A stretch of 64,000 nt of DNA from assembly GCA_004293485.1 (NCBI GenBank), contig RDYW01000034.1:1-64000 (forward strand), in the 5' to 3' direction. Position numbers and translations under genes: made by a program. This document shows positions 54,791 through 63,997 of this stretch, piece after piece (the stretch's first letter is position 1; every line of letters begins with the position of its first letter). Source of the stretch: Sphingobacteriales bacterium. GTDB lineage: Bacteria; Bacteroidota; Bacteroidia; Sphingobacteriales; Sphingobacteriaceae. The notes under the pieces were generated by a model. The model saw only the letters and a list, made by a program, of their open reading frames with translations. It made no database searches and was not told the origin of the DNA.

Positions 54791-55894
54791 ATGAGTACCC
54801 TATACACCAAATTGCCCGCTATATTGTTACTAAAAGATGGAACTGTTTTTTACGGAAAAGCAGCCGGAAAAATAGGTACCACTACTGGCGAAATTTGCTT
54901 TAATACCGGGATGACAGGCTACCAAGAAGTATTTACCGACCCATCGTACTATGGTCAAATAATGGTAACTACCAATGCACATATTGGCAATTATGGGATA
55001 AAAAACGACGAGTCGGAATCAGAAACGATAAAAATTGCAGGCTTGGTATGTAAAAATTTTAGTATCCCTTACAGCCGAAAACAAGGCGACAAATCGGTGC
55101 AAGATTATTTTCAAGACGAAAACATAGTAGGCATTTCGGATATTGATACTCGCCAGTTGGTACGCCATATAAGAGATAAAGGTGCAATGAATGCCATTAT
55201 ATCTTCCGAAATTTTGGATATTGAGATTCTTAAAACACAGCTAAACTTAGTACCAAGCATGGATGGGTTGGAGTTATCATCAAAAGTAAGCACCCCTAAG
55301 GCTTATTATTACGGTAAGCCCGATGCTAGCGTTAAAATTGCCGTTTTAGATTTAGGCATTAAGCGAAATATATTGCGAAACTTTGATAACCGAGGGGTTT
55401 ATGCCAAAGTTTTCCCGGCCACAACTACTTACCAAGAAATGGAGAAATGGCAGCCTGATGGTTATTTTATATCTAACGGCCCAGGCGACCCATCAGCAAT
55501 GCCTTATGCTGTTGCTACCGTTAAAGAAATATTACAGTATGATAAACCTTTATTTGGTATTTGCCTTGGGCACCAACTGTTAGCTTTAGCCAATGGTATA
55601 GGTACCGTAAAAATGTTTAACGGCCACCGAGGCTTAAACCACCCAGTAAAAAATATTATTAAAGACCATTGTGAAGTAACCTCACAAAACCATGGCTTTG
55701 GGGTTATAGCCGCCGATATACACGCATCGGATAAAGTAGAAATAACACATATTAACCTTAACGATAAATCTATCGAGGGTATTAGGATAAAAGGCAAAAA
55801 AGCCTTTTCGGTACAGTACCACCCCGAAAGTTCGCCTGGCCCACATGATAGTCGTTATTTGTTTGATGATTTTGTGGAGATGCTAAAAAAGTAG
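54791..55894 (+). CDS. carA: carbamoyl-phosphate synthase small subunit
   Basis: 367 residues. The N-terminal domain has LLKDGTVFYGKAAGKIGTTT GEICFNTGMTGYQEVFTDPS YYGQIMV. The C-terminal class I glutamine amidotransferase has the nucleophile Cys in LFGICLGHQLLALANG and the catalytic His-Glu in VQYHPESSPGPHDSRYL. It supplies ammonia from glutamine to CarB for arginine and pyrimidine synthesis. No carB lies nearby. Start right after the poly-C tract matches the family N-terminus. Confidence 0.96.
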   Translation: MSTLYTKLPAILLLKDGTVFYGKAAGKIGTTTGEICFNTGMTGYQEVFTDPSYYGQIMVTTNAHIGNYGIKNDESESETIKIAGLVCKNFSIPYSRKQGDKSVQDYFQDENIVGISDIDTRQLVRHIRDKGAMNAIISSEILDIEILKTQLNLVPSMDGLELSSKVSTPKAYYYGKPDASVKIAVLDLGIKRNILRNFDNRGVYAKVFPATTTYQEMEKWQPDGYFISNGPGDPSAMPYAVATVKEILQYDKPLFGICLGHQLLALANGIGTVKMFNGHRGLNHPVKNIIKDHCEVTSQNHGFGVIAADIHASDKVEITHINLNDKSIEGIRIKGKKAFSVQYHPESSPGPHDSRYLFDDFVEMLKK

Positions 55895-55896
55895 TA

Positions 55897-56310
55897 CTAC
55901 GTTTTTACATATTTTAATTGTGCAAGTGCCACCGCCCATACATAAGCACCATCGTGGCTAATGCTTAAACTTATAGCAAACTTATTAGGGTATTGGTGTA
56001 AAACCACGTTAGGCTGGCCGGCAATTTTATTTCTTATAATTTCTATGTTTTGCCATCCCGCCACAGCGGCACCCAATTGTTTTACAGCTTTATACACCGC
56101 TTCTTTGGCTGCCCAGGTAGATGCGTAGCGCAATAAAGGTTGGCTAAATTGTTGGCAATAAGTTAACTCGGCTTGGGTATAAACTTTGGTTTTAAAAGCT
56201 GGTGTAAACGAGGCTTCAAAATTGGGCATAAAAACTACATCGTTACCTATAGCAAATGTTTTATCGATGGTAAAATCGGCACTTAGTTTATTTATTGCAT
56301 CATTCTTCAT
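55897..56310 (-). CDS. 4'-phosphopantetheinyl transferase (AcpS-like)
   Basis: 137 residues. AIGNDVVFMPNFEASF gives the D-containing start motif and STWAAKEAVYKAVKQLGAA the WAAKEAVYK signature with the metal-binding Glu. KFAISLSISHDGAYVWAVAL ends the domain. It would attach the phosphopantetheine arm to acyl carrier protein. It starts inside the end of fabI (11-base overlap), so the two are co-transcribed, which fits fatty acid synthesis. Confidence 0.85.
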   Translation of the reverse strand: MKNDAINKLSADFTIDKTFAIGNDVVFMPNFEASFTPAFKTKVYTQAELTYCQQFSQPLLRYASTWAAKEAVYKAVKQLGAAVAGWQNIEIIRNKIAGQPNVVLHQYPNKFAISLSISHDGAYVWAVALAQLKYVKT

Positions 56311-57112
56311 TAGTACTTAGGCCCATAATGTTAAAACCCCCATCTACAAAGTGGATGTTGCCGGTTACTTTTTTTGATAAATCTGAAAAATAATATAAAG
56401 CTGCGTTGGCTACATCGCTGGCATCTATATTGCCTAGCGGGGCAGTTATTTTGCCGATTTTACGGAGTGTGCGTACGCCGTTTACACCGCCAGCCGAGGT
56501 TGTCATTACCAAGCCTGCCGATATAGCGTTTACCCGCACTAGGCTTTTTCTAAAATAATGTGCTAGATAAATCATTATGTTTTCTAGTGCTGCTTTATTT
56601 ATAGCCATGCCTGCATAATTAGGAAAAACCCTTTGCGATGCGTTGTAGGTAAGTGTTAATATTGATGCGTTGGGTGCTAAAAAAGGCTCGGCAACACGAC
56701 ATATCCGCAAAAGCGAGTAGGCACTAATGTTAAACGAGTCTATAAAATCATCAAGCGGAATGTTGATATACGATGGCGCATCTTCGGCAATCCCCGGAAG
56801 GGTATAACACATTACCTGTTGGCTACCAAAAGCTACACCGTGTAAAATATAATGTATAGGGCCATGGGATTTAAATACAGATTGTAAAAAGTGCGTTATC
56901 TCGGCTTCGTTGCGTACATCGGCAAAATAAGCTAAAGAGGGATCAAAACCGTGTTTTTTTATCAAAAAAAGTACTTCGTTTTTGGTATCATCTACATAGT
57001 TAAAAGCTACAGTACAACCCGATTTTTGAAGTTGTAAAGCTACACTAAAGGCTATAGAGCTATCGTTACGTACGCCAAATATTACAGCAAGTTTATGGTT
57101 GTTATGTATCAT
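56300..57112 (-). CDS. fabI: enoyl-ACP reductase FabI-like
   Basis: 270-residue NADH-dependent reductase of the last step of fatty acid elongation. N-terminal AVIFGVRNDSSIAFSVALQL is the FabI nucleotide site. HGVAFG and SLLRICRVAEPFLAPNASIL TLTYNASQRVFPNYAGMAINKAALE carry the Tyr-x6-Lys pair (YAGMAINK). VRVNAISAGLVMTTSAGGVN and FVDGGFNIMG complete the family pattern. MAINKAALE differs from the common MGVAKAALE, so a related SDR role is a minor alternative. Forms an operon with the AcpS-like gene. Confidence 0.88.
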   Translation of the reverse strand: MIHNNHKLAVIFGVRNDSSIAFSVALQLQKSGCTVAFNYVDDTKNEVLFLIKKHGFDPSLAYFADVRNEAEITHFLQSVFKSHGPIHYILHGVAFGSQQVMCYTLPGIAEDAPSYINIPLDDFIDSFNISAYSLLRICRVAEPFLAPNASILTLTYNASQRVFPNYAGMAINKAALENIMIYLAHYFRKSLVRVNAISAGLVMTTSAGGVNGVRTLRKIGKITAPLGNIDASDVANAALYYFSDLSKKVTGNIHFVDGGFNIMGLSTNEE

Positions 57113-57685
57113 TGTGTTTTGAGGCTTCGGGTAATGGGTGTTTTGTATGTTTATAAATTGGAGATTTTTGAAAACCGAGATAAGATTTTAGTGTTTAAAT
57201 TTATTAAAGGCAAAATTATATTTTAGCATTAAACCTTACATTTTATAAAAATAAGGTTAATAGTTTGGTATAATTATCTCGCCAATTTTAGTTTTCACAA
57301 ATCAAACTTTATAAGGTTGATGATGGATATTTTCAGCTCTAGTGGCGGCGTAAAGCCATAGCCTAAATAAAACTACTATAACTGAAAGGTAAAAAATTGA
57401 TTGTTTTTAGTTTTACTACAAGGCCTAAATGCTTACAATAAAATTACCAAACCACTACAAATGTAAACATTCGTATGCTAATTCAATAAGATATTTCTTC
57501 AACAAATTGAGCCTTGTTTTCTTGATTCTGTACATCTAATCAAAAATTGGTAGTACTTTGCCGAAAATATAAATTAAACATTTTTTGATTTATAATTACG
57601 CATATTTTTAATAATTAAAGCAATTATTTTACGTTTAACATATTTAAACCTTTATAGTATATTTGCTAATATTTTTGATACCACC
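57113..57685. other. fabI-tatA divergent intergenic region
   Basis: 573 mostly AT-rich bases. One segment, about 57330-57390, is less AT-rich and contains TGGC-GGCGTAAA-GCCA, a short hairpin. No open frame or familiar RNA fold was recognised. The last 50 bases hold the tatA promoter. Confidence 0.5.
57634..57665 (+). promoter_or_regulatory. tatA promoter (TTTA - 20 bp - TATATTTG)
   Basis: TATATTTG at 57658-57665 fits the TAnnTTTG element, and TTTA at 57634-57637 is a near-match to TTTG 20 bases upstream. Transcription would start about 57672, 14 bases before tatA. Confidence 0.5.
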
Positions 57686-58099
57686 ATGATAAAAGGGATA
57701 TTGCTATTTCTTAACTTAGGAACCGAAGAGGTAATTTTAATTGGCTTTGTGGTTTTGCTATTGTTTGGCGGCAATAAACTACCCGAGCTAGCCCGAGGGT
57801 TGGGTAAAGGGTTAAGAGAATTTAAAGACGCATCGGATAGTGTTAAAAGAGAAATACACAAAAACATTAACCAGCTTACCGCCGAGGAAGAATTAAAAAA
57901 AGAGGATGAGCTGCTTGATGCACAAAAAAAACAATTGAGAGAGCGTAATTCGCAGCTTAGTGATGAGGAAAAAAAAATAGCCCATGCAAACCGTGAAGCT
58001 ATATTGCAAGATGCCGAACAATTACGAAATAAAGATTACAGCCCTTCAAATTTTATAGAAGAAACAACGGAGAATAAAGATAATATTATTAACAAATAA
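57686..58099 (+). CDS. tatA: TatA/TatB-like twin-arginine translocase protein
   Basis: 137 residues. A short N-terminal segment ([15 protein letters not shown]), one membrane helix ([20 protein letters not shown]), the hinge and amphipathic helix [20 protein letters not shown], then a long charged coiled tail. [16 protein letters not shown] is the Tat signature. The tail is longer than in most TatA proteins and could make it TatB-like. TatC is not in the window. A second, shorter copy follows 18 bases after its stop. Confidence 0.85.
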   Translation: MIKGILLFLNLGTEEVILIGFVVLLLFGGNKLPELARGLGKGLREFKDASDSVKREIHKNINQLTAEEELKKEDELLDAQKKQLRERNSQLSDEEKKIAHANREAILQDAEQLRNKDYSPSNFIEETTENKDNIINK

Positions 58100-58117
58100 A
58101 TTTAAAAAACAAAAATT

Positions 58118-58288
58118 ATGGGTTTTGGAGCTCAAGAGATTATTTTAATTATTGTAGTTATTTTGCTACTATTTGGCGGAAAAAAAATTCCGGAACTTAT
58201 GCGTGGCTTAGGAAAAGGTGTAAAAGAGTTTAAAGATGCCTCGAATACGCCATCGAGTGAAGAAAAAAAAGACGAAAAAACAGTTTAA
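58118..58288 (+). CDS. tatA: second, 56-residue TatA protein
   Basis: Short gene read by eye from ATG 58118: [20 protein letters not shown] is the membrane helix, [20 protein letters not shown] is the Tat hinge and amphipathic helix, then a charged end ([16 protein letters not shown]). [19 protein letters not shown] matches the TatA/TatE signature. The size fits minimal TatA. It is in an operon with the longer paralogue, and a strong terminator hairpin follows. Confidence 0.9.
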   Translation: MGFGAQEIILIIVVILLLFGGKKIPELMRGLGKGVKEFKDASNTPSSEEKKDEKTV

Positions 58289-58324
58289 TATTTCTTTTTA
58301 TTTCTAATTTATTGCCATTCTTGT

Positions 58325-58380
58325 AACCTTAAATTTAAAATTGATAATTTAACCCAATTTTAAATTTAAGGTTTTTATAT
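58325..58380 (+). terminator. 19-bp perfect terminator hairpin after the tatA pair
   Basis: A 19-base stem at 58325-58343 (AACCTTAAATTTAAAATTG) pairs perfectly with 58355-58373, loop of 11, followed by TTTATATTTT. It ends only 14 bases before the gatA start. It terminates tatA transcription and, if included in a gatA transcript, could sequester the region just before the start codon. Confidence 0.8.
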
Positions 58381-58387
58381 TTTATTA

Positions 58388-59836
58388 ATGATTGCACAAA
58401 AGGTATTTTCGTACAACAAGCTGGTAGCTATTCAGCAGGATTTAAAAGCCAACAAATTGGTATTGGCCGATTTGGTAAATTATTATTTAGCTAGGATAAA
58501 AACGTATAGCCACTTAAACGCTTTTTTAGAGGTTTTTGAAGATGAACTTGCCGAAAAAACAGCCCTCATACAACAAAAAATAAATAATGGAACGGCCGGA
58601 AAACTTGCTGGCATGGTGCTAGGTATTAAAGATAATATTTCGTACCGTGGGCATAAACTGTCGGCATCGTCCAAAATATTAGATGGCTACGTTTCTATTT
58701 ATGATGCTACCGTTATAAGCAAAGTACTGGCCGAGGATGCGCTAATTATTGGCAGGTTAAATTGTGATGAATTTGCCATGGGTGCATCAAACGAAACCTC
58801 ATACTTTGGCCCTGTTAAAAACTTTGCCGACGAGCGCAAGGTTTCGGGCGGTTCGTCGGGCGGGTGCGCTGTGGCGGTACAAGCCGATTTGTGCTTGGCC
58901 ACCCTAGGCTCTGATACTGGTGGGTCCATCCGCCAGCCATCGGCTTTTTGTGGCGTGGTGGGTTTAAAGCCTACATACGCAAGGGTATCAAGGTATGGCG
59001 TGGTGGCTTATGCTTCATCGTTTGACCAAGTGGGGCCTATTGCCCAATCGGTTGAGGATGCTGCATTATTGCTTGAAGTTATTGCTGGCCCTGATGATGG
59101 CGATAGCACCGTTTCGCATTTACCTGTTGATGCTTACTCGCAAATGTTGCAATTAAAAGGCAAAAAACGCATTGCCTATATCGAAGAAACGCTACACTCC
59201 GAAGGGTTAAACCCTCAAATCCGTAACAACGTAATGGCGCAAATAGAAAAACTGCGGGCCGATGGGCACACGGTAGAGCCTGTTTCGTTCGAGTTATTAG
59301 ATTTTGTAGTGCCTACTTATTATATACTTACTACGGCCGAAGCATCATCAAACCTTGCCCGATACGATGGGGTACATTATGGTTACCGCAGCCCGCTGGC
59401 TACCGATTTAACCAATACATATAAAAAATCGCGTTCCGAAGGTTTTGGTAACGAAGTAAAACGACGCATTATGCTGGGCACTTTTGTATTAAGTGCCAGT
59501 TATTACGATGCTTACTATGCCAAAGCCCAAAAAGCCCGCCGACTTATAAAAGAAAAAACCGAGCAAATATTACATCATTACGATTTTATTATTACCCCTA
59601 CCACGCCAAATACCGCCTTTAATATTGGCGAACAAAGCACCGACCCATTAGAGATGTATTTGGCCGATATTTTTACCGTTCAGGCATCGCTGGCGGGCTT
59701 ACCTGCCATATCGTTACCATCGGGCAAAGATACTGCGGGCTTGCCGATAGGTATCCAAATTATTGGGCAAAAATTTAACGAAGCGCATTTGCTAGCTTTT
59801 TCAAAATACTTTATGTCCTTAGATACACGTTTATAA
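58388..59836 (+). CDS. gatA: glutamyl-tRNA(Gln) amidotransferase subunit A
   Basis: 482-residue amidase subunit of GatCAB, which converts Glu-tRNA(Gln) (and often Asp-tRNA(Asn)) to the amide. Catalytic Lys in GMVLGIKDNISYRGHK, then KVSGGSSGGCAVAVQADLCL and ATLGSDTGGSIRQPSAFCGV with the cis-Ser and nucleophile Ser, GLKPTYARVSRYGVVAYASS and FDQVGPIAQSVEDAALLLEV. Length and all motifs are normal. gatB and gatC are not adjacent. A pseudogene follows at 59864. Confidence 0.96.
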   Translation: MIAQKVFSYNKLVAIQQDLKANKLVLADLVNYYLARIKTYSHLNAFLEVFEDELAEKTALIQQKINNGTAGKLAGMVLGIKDNISYRGHKLSASSKILDGYVSIYDATVISKVLAEDALIIGRLNCDEFAMGASNETSYFGPVKNFADERKVSGGSSGGCAVAVQADLCLATLGSDTGGSIRQPSAFCGVVGLKPTYARVSRYGVVAYASSFDQVGPIAQSVEDAALLLEVIAGPDDGDSTVSHLPVDAYSQMLQLKGKKRIAYIEETLHSEGLNPQIRNNVMAQIEKLRADGHTVEPVSFELLDFVVPTYYILTTAEASSNLARYDGVHYGYRSPLATDLTNTYKKSRSEGFGNEVKRRIMLGTFVLSASYYDAYYAKAQKARRLIKEKTEQILHHYDFIITPTTPNTAFNIGEQSTDPLEMYLADIFTVQASLAGLPAISLPSGKDTAGLPIGIQIIGQKFNEAHLLAFSKYFMSLDTRL

Positions 59837-59863
59837 AAACAAAACCAATGAATTTATGTAAGC

Positions 59864-61039
59864 ATGGGGAATAAATTAAGCATCATTTTTTTACTCCATT
59901 GCTCGGTTTTAATCTCTGCGAAAGCGCAAAACCTCATTGCTCACGATAGTGTTGCCTTACACATAAACAGTAGCACAACAGCACCTAGCTTAACTTTATG
60001 GCAAACGGATAGTTGCCTATATGCCCAAAGGCTAGATTCGTAACAAAGCGAAATATGCTTGGTATATAACACACAGGTACAAAAACACATAGGCATTTAC
60101 ACAGGGTACCGTAAAAATGAAATATGCAACATGCTGGAACAAGGGCAATATTATTTCCCTATTTTCGAAAAAGCATTAAAGGCATACCATATCCCTGCGC
60201 TGTATAAATATTTACCCGTTATCTAATCGGCATTAAATGTGGATGCGGTATCCCCATCAGGGGCAACAGGCTTATGGCAATTTATGTATACTACAGGTAA
60301 ACATTATGGGCTAAGTATAAACGAATATACTCTACGAACGAAAAGACCCCATACTAGCTAGCTACGCTGCTGCTTAATATTTAAGAGATACTTATAACGT
60401 ACTTGACGACTGGCTATTAACCCTTGCCGCTTACAACTGTGGAACAGGCGCAGTAAAACGAGCCATTGTAAAAGCTGGTACCCAAAATTACTGGCAATTG
60501 CAACCTTATTTATCAGAGCAGGCCCAAAAATATATCCCAGCATTTATTGCCGCTACCTACCTACCTAATAGAATACCCACATAAGCACCAAATTATAGTT
60601 ACACAAAGCCCAATACTTAGCCAAGTAGATACCGTTTATATAAGCCAAAATATTGGGTTTAACACATTATGTAAAAGCCTTAATTTGCCTCTCAACAATT
60701 ACATTTGCTTAACCCATGCCATAAAAAAAGATTTATAAAAGCTAATAAACTAAGCCCTCAAAGGCTGGTTATATCACAAGTTGCGCCTTGCAATTATACC
60801 AATGTGTATAATACACTTTACGGAGATAATAATATGGTTTACACCGATACCGCCGCCCAAACCGATACCATAAGTGGCAATAAAGCCCAACCAATATTGT
60901 AAAATTGGGAGATAATTTAATGGCTATAGCTAGTCGTTTTAATGGCTTAACGGTAGCAAAATTAATAGCCTTAAACCAATTAAAAATTAAGCAGTTACAT
61001 GTAGGTAAAATATTAATAACGGGACAAAACAAAAATTAA
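59864..61039 (+). pseudogene. LysM-containing lytic transglycosylase (MltD-like), multiply broken
   Basis: A clear homologue of membrane-bound lytic transglycosylases with many disabling changes. From ATG 59864 (with a signal peptide MGNKLSIIFLLHCSVLISAK) it reads to TAA 60041, then to TAA 60224 inside LYKYLPVI-stop-SALNVD, where the family has ESALNP. So the catalytic Glu codon itself is a stop. GATGLWQFMYTTGKHYGL is intact; a frameshift near 60330 is followed by ASYAAA, TAA 60375, YLRDTYNV, LAAYNCGTGAVKRAI and EQAQKYIPAFIAATYL. Another shift near 60565 and TAA near 60736 follow, then a LysM domain (VKLGDNLMAIASRFNGLTVA, LNQLKIKQLHVGKILI) up to TAA 61037-61039. No functional enzyme can be made. 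Confidence 0.88.
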
Positions 61040-61060
61040 GCTATTTTTACCTCTAATTTT

Positions 61061-62230
61061 ATGCGTATTAAAACCTCTGTTTATAACTTCCAGTTTGTAC
61101 TGGTATGCCTTAGCTCATTTTTATTTTCGGCAAGTTTTAATATGCTACTTCCCGAGTTGCCATCGTATTTAAGTAGCCTTGGCGGTGCCGAGTATAAAGG
61201 TTTAATTATAGCTTTATTTACTCTAACGGCAGGTATTTCGCGTCCGTTTAGTGGTAAGCTAACCGATAAAATAGGGCGGATACCAGTAATGGCTGTGGGT
61301 TCTATGGTGTGTTTTGTGTGTGGGTTTTTGTACCCTTTGCTTACTTCGGTTTCGGGTTTTTTGTTTTTAAGGTTACTGCATGGTTTTTCAACAGGGTTTA
61401 AGCCTACCGCTACATCGGCTTACGTAGCCGATTTGGTTCCGCAACAAAAATGGGGCGAGGCTATGGGTATTCATGGCCTTTGTTTTAGTATTGGTATGGC
61501 TATTGGCCCAGCCATAGGTAGTACCATTACTCTTTTTTATAGCATCAATATGTTGTTTTATTGTTCTTCGGTTTTTGCATTGTTATCTATTTTAATACTT
61601 TATAATATGAAAGAAACCTTGCTTCAAAAGCAATCGTTTACATGGGCGCATGTAAAAATAAATCGCTCCGAACTTATTAATAAGCAGGTAATTTCGGTGC
61701 TTATTTTATCGGTTTTAACCTATATTAGCTATGGCGCATTGGTAACTATAATACCCGACTGGAGTAGCCATTTAGGCCTGCATAACAAAGGCATTTTTTT
61801 TATGGTTTTTACCATTTCGTCGTTAATAATACGTTTTTTGGCAGGTAAAGTATCGGATAAGTATGGCCGTACTCCGGTTTTAAAAATAGCGTTGGTTTTA
61901 TTAAGTATGGCATTTGTGGTTATTGCGCTTGCGCAGTCGGCATTTATGTTGCTTGTGGGTGCAGTAGTATATGGTATGGCTACGGGAATGTTTTCGCCAG
62001 CCATATCGGCCTACACCATCGACCTTAGCGATGCCGATAAACGAGGGAAATCAATAGCTACCATGTACATAGGTCTCGAAGTTGGCATTGGCTTGGGGGC
62101 TTTGCTGGCAGGTTGGTATTACCAAGATGTAATGCTTAGGGTAAAATATATTTTTTATGCTGCCGCACTGGTAAATGTAATGGCATTGGTATATTTAATG
62201 TGGTATTTAAACAGTAAGAAAAGTATATAA
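61061..62230 (+). CDS. MFS transporter
   Basis: 389 residues with twelve predicted hydrophobic helices. It starts MRIKTSVYNFQFVLVCLSSF. The MFS A-motif appears as GKLTDKIGRIPVMAVGSMVC and is repeated in the second half as GKVSDKYGRTPVLKIALVLL. Other features: FSTGFKPTATSAYVADLVPQ and GLEVGIGLGALLAGWYYQDV. Probably a drug or metabolite exporter of the proton-coupled type; substrate not deducible. It starts 21 bases after the pseudogene. Confidence 0.92.
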   Translation: MRIKTSVYNFQFVLVCLSSFLFSASFNMLLPELPSYLSSLGGAEYKGLIIALFTLTAGISRPFSGKLTDKIGRIPVMAVGSMVCFVCGFLYPLLTSVSGFLFLRLLHGFSTGFKPTATSAYVADLVPQQKWGEAMGIHGLCFSIGMAIGPAIGSTITLFYSINMLFYCSSVFALLSILILYNMKETLLQKQSFTWAHVKINRSELINKQVISVLILSVLTYISYGALVTIIPDWSSHLGLHNKGIFFMVFTISSLIIRFLAGKVSDKYGRTPVLKIALVLLSMAFVVIALAQSAFMLLVGAVVYGMATGMFSPAISAYTIDLSDADKRGKSIATMYIGLEVGIGLGALLAGWYYQDVMLRVKYIFYAAALVNVMALVYLMWYLNSKKSI

Positions 62231-62386
62231 AGTGCTTTTTTAATTTTTTTATATGTTAAAACAAGTATAATTTTTTTTGTTACAGTTATATTAATGGATA
62301 AAATAGAAATAGGGCAAAAACAAATAATTAGGGGTATAATACACAAAATTAATGCTATTTGTTTCTACCAGTATGTAATTTAAATT

Positions 62387-63997
62387 TTAAAATTCTGATA
62401 TTTGCTTTGCTAATTTTAATGCTTCGTAAGCATTTACTATGCCGCCTGTTTTTGATAATTCGCTAAAAAGTATTTTATCAGTACTTGTACCGGGTTTTAT
62501 TACCATTAAATTAGGCACTTTTACAGCTGATTTTAGAATTATATTTTTTACTTGAGCCGCACTTAATTTGGGGTAATAGGTTAAAATCAAGGCTGCTACA
62601 CCTGCTGTAATGGGCGATGCAAAGCTGGTACCACTGGCGGTTAAAAATTCTTTATCTAAATTTACTGATGTTACATTTTCGCCAGGGGCAAATACATCTA
62701 CATCGGTTTTGCTATAATTGCTAAAATTGGCAGCCAAGCGATCGTCTTTTTTTGTCGACGATGCTCCTACATTTATCACATTATCAGCATCTTTAGCCGA
62801 GCCATCTAAAAAAATATCGTTTGGGTATTTAGCTAAGCTATCTAAATTTTCGCCATCGTTACCTGCAGCTTGTACTAACAATACATTTTTTTTTGCAGCG
62901 TATTTAAAAGCGGCATCTACCCACTTTTTTTGTGGCGATATTTTTTTACCAAAACTCATATTTATAATTTTTGCTCCATTTTTTACGGCGTATATAATGG
63001 CATTGGCAATATCTTTATCATACTCATCGCCATCGGGTATAGCCCTAATAAACATAATTTTTACATTATCGGCAATACCTTGTATGCCATAAGTATTGTT
63101 TCGGTTGGCCGCAATTAAGCCCGATACCCCTGTACCATGCGATGCATTGCTTGATTTTAAAATACTGTTACCATAAAACGGAGTGTTGTTTTGCTCCCAA
63201 TTATCGCCCATTATGCGTTTTCTGATTTCTAAATCGGGGTTTATATCTCGCTCAAGTTTATTGGTATATTCGCTTATTTCTTTTAGTATAGCCTTAGAGT
63301 TTGCACCAGCATCTCTGCTTAATACGCTTATCCAAAATGCTTTTGCACTTTTGGTGGTATCGTTGCTAAGGGTAGCAGTTTCAATATCGGCAAGGGTAAA
63401 TCCTTTGGCGGTATCTAATTGTAAATCTCTGTAAAGGTAAAAGCTACTTGCTAATAGTCCGTTTGCAAATGGTTTTAAATTTGTTAACTCTTTTTCAGCT
63501 CTCGAAACGGTAGTATCTCTCAAGGACTGTAGTTTTATATAGTTTTTATATTCTTTAGGGTTTAATTTTTGGTTTGTAGTAAGGGTAAATTTTTGTTTTA
63601 AAATAGGATACATTCTAACCTCTTCTGATGTTTCGGTTATTATTTGCTCGCCATTTTTAGCACCCAAAAAATTCCAGCCGTGTACATCATCAATGTAGCC
63701 ATTTTTATCATCATCAACCCCGTTTGCAGGTATTTCTTTAGGATTTATCCATAACACATCTTTTAAATCGGTTTGTGCGGTATCTATACCACTATCAATA
63801 ACGGCAACAATAATTGGGGTAGCTTTTTTACCTTTTACAAGTTGGTACGCTTTATCGAGGCTAATACCAAAGTAGCTACTGGTTTGCAAATCTAGAGTGT
63901 GCCAATTTTTAGGAATTTTTGTTGAATCGCTTTGCGCAAATATATATTGCCCAAATAACAAGGCAATGCTTAGTGTTAGCGTTTTTTTATTGTTCAT
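62387..63997 (-). CDS. S8-family (subtilisin-like) serine protease
   Basis: 536 residues with a signal peptide (MNNKKTLTLSIALLFGQYIF AQS). Catalytic Asp in PIIVAVIDSGIDTAQTDL, His in SSNASHGTGVSGLIAANRNN, Ser in TASGTSFASPITAGVAALIL. An insertion of about 160 residues separates Asp and His, and no type IX secretion C-terminal domain is visible at its end (NAYEALKLAKQISEF). It is probably periplasmic or surface exposed. The frame is complete: the ATG is at 63997, three bases from the window edge. Confidence 0.93.
   Translation of the reverse strand: MNNKKTLTLSIALLFGQYIFAQSDSTKIPKNWHTLDLQTSSYFGISLDKAYQLVKGKKATPIIVAVIDSGIDTAQTDLKDVLWINPKEIPANGVDDDKNGYIDDVHGWNFLGAKNGEQIITETSEEVRMYPILKQKFTLTTNQKLNPKEYKNYIKLQSLRDTTVSRAEKELTNLKPFANGLLASSFYLYRDLQLDTAKGFTLADIETATLSNDTTKSAKAFWISVLSRDAGANSKAILKEISEYTNKLERDINPDLEIRKRIMGDNWEQNNTPFYGNSILKSSNASHGTGVSGLIAANRNNTYGIQGIADNVKIMFIRAIPDGDEYDKDIANAIIYAVKNGAKIINMSFGKKISPQKKWVDAAFKYAAKKNVLLVQAAGNDGENLDSLAKYPNDIFLDGSAKDADNVINVGASSTKKDDRLAANFSNYSKTDVDVFAPGENVTSVNLDKEFLTASGTSFASPITAGVAALILTYYPKLSAAQVKNIILKSAVKVPNLMVIKPGTSTDKILFSELSKTGGIVNAYEALKLAKQISEF

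Noticed and set aside
57330-57390. Possible riboswitch or small RNA in the fabI-tatA intergenic region
   Set aside because: Only one short hairpin was visible and no known fold was matched; too weak to call.
5094-61039. Reassignment of TAA or TAG to an amino acid
   Set aside because: Core genes end normally at TAA and TAG, and the in-frame stops occur only in accessory genes.
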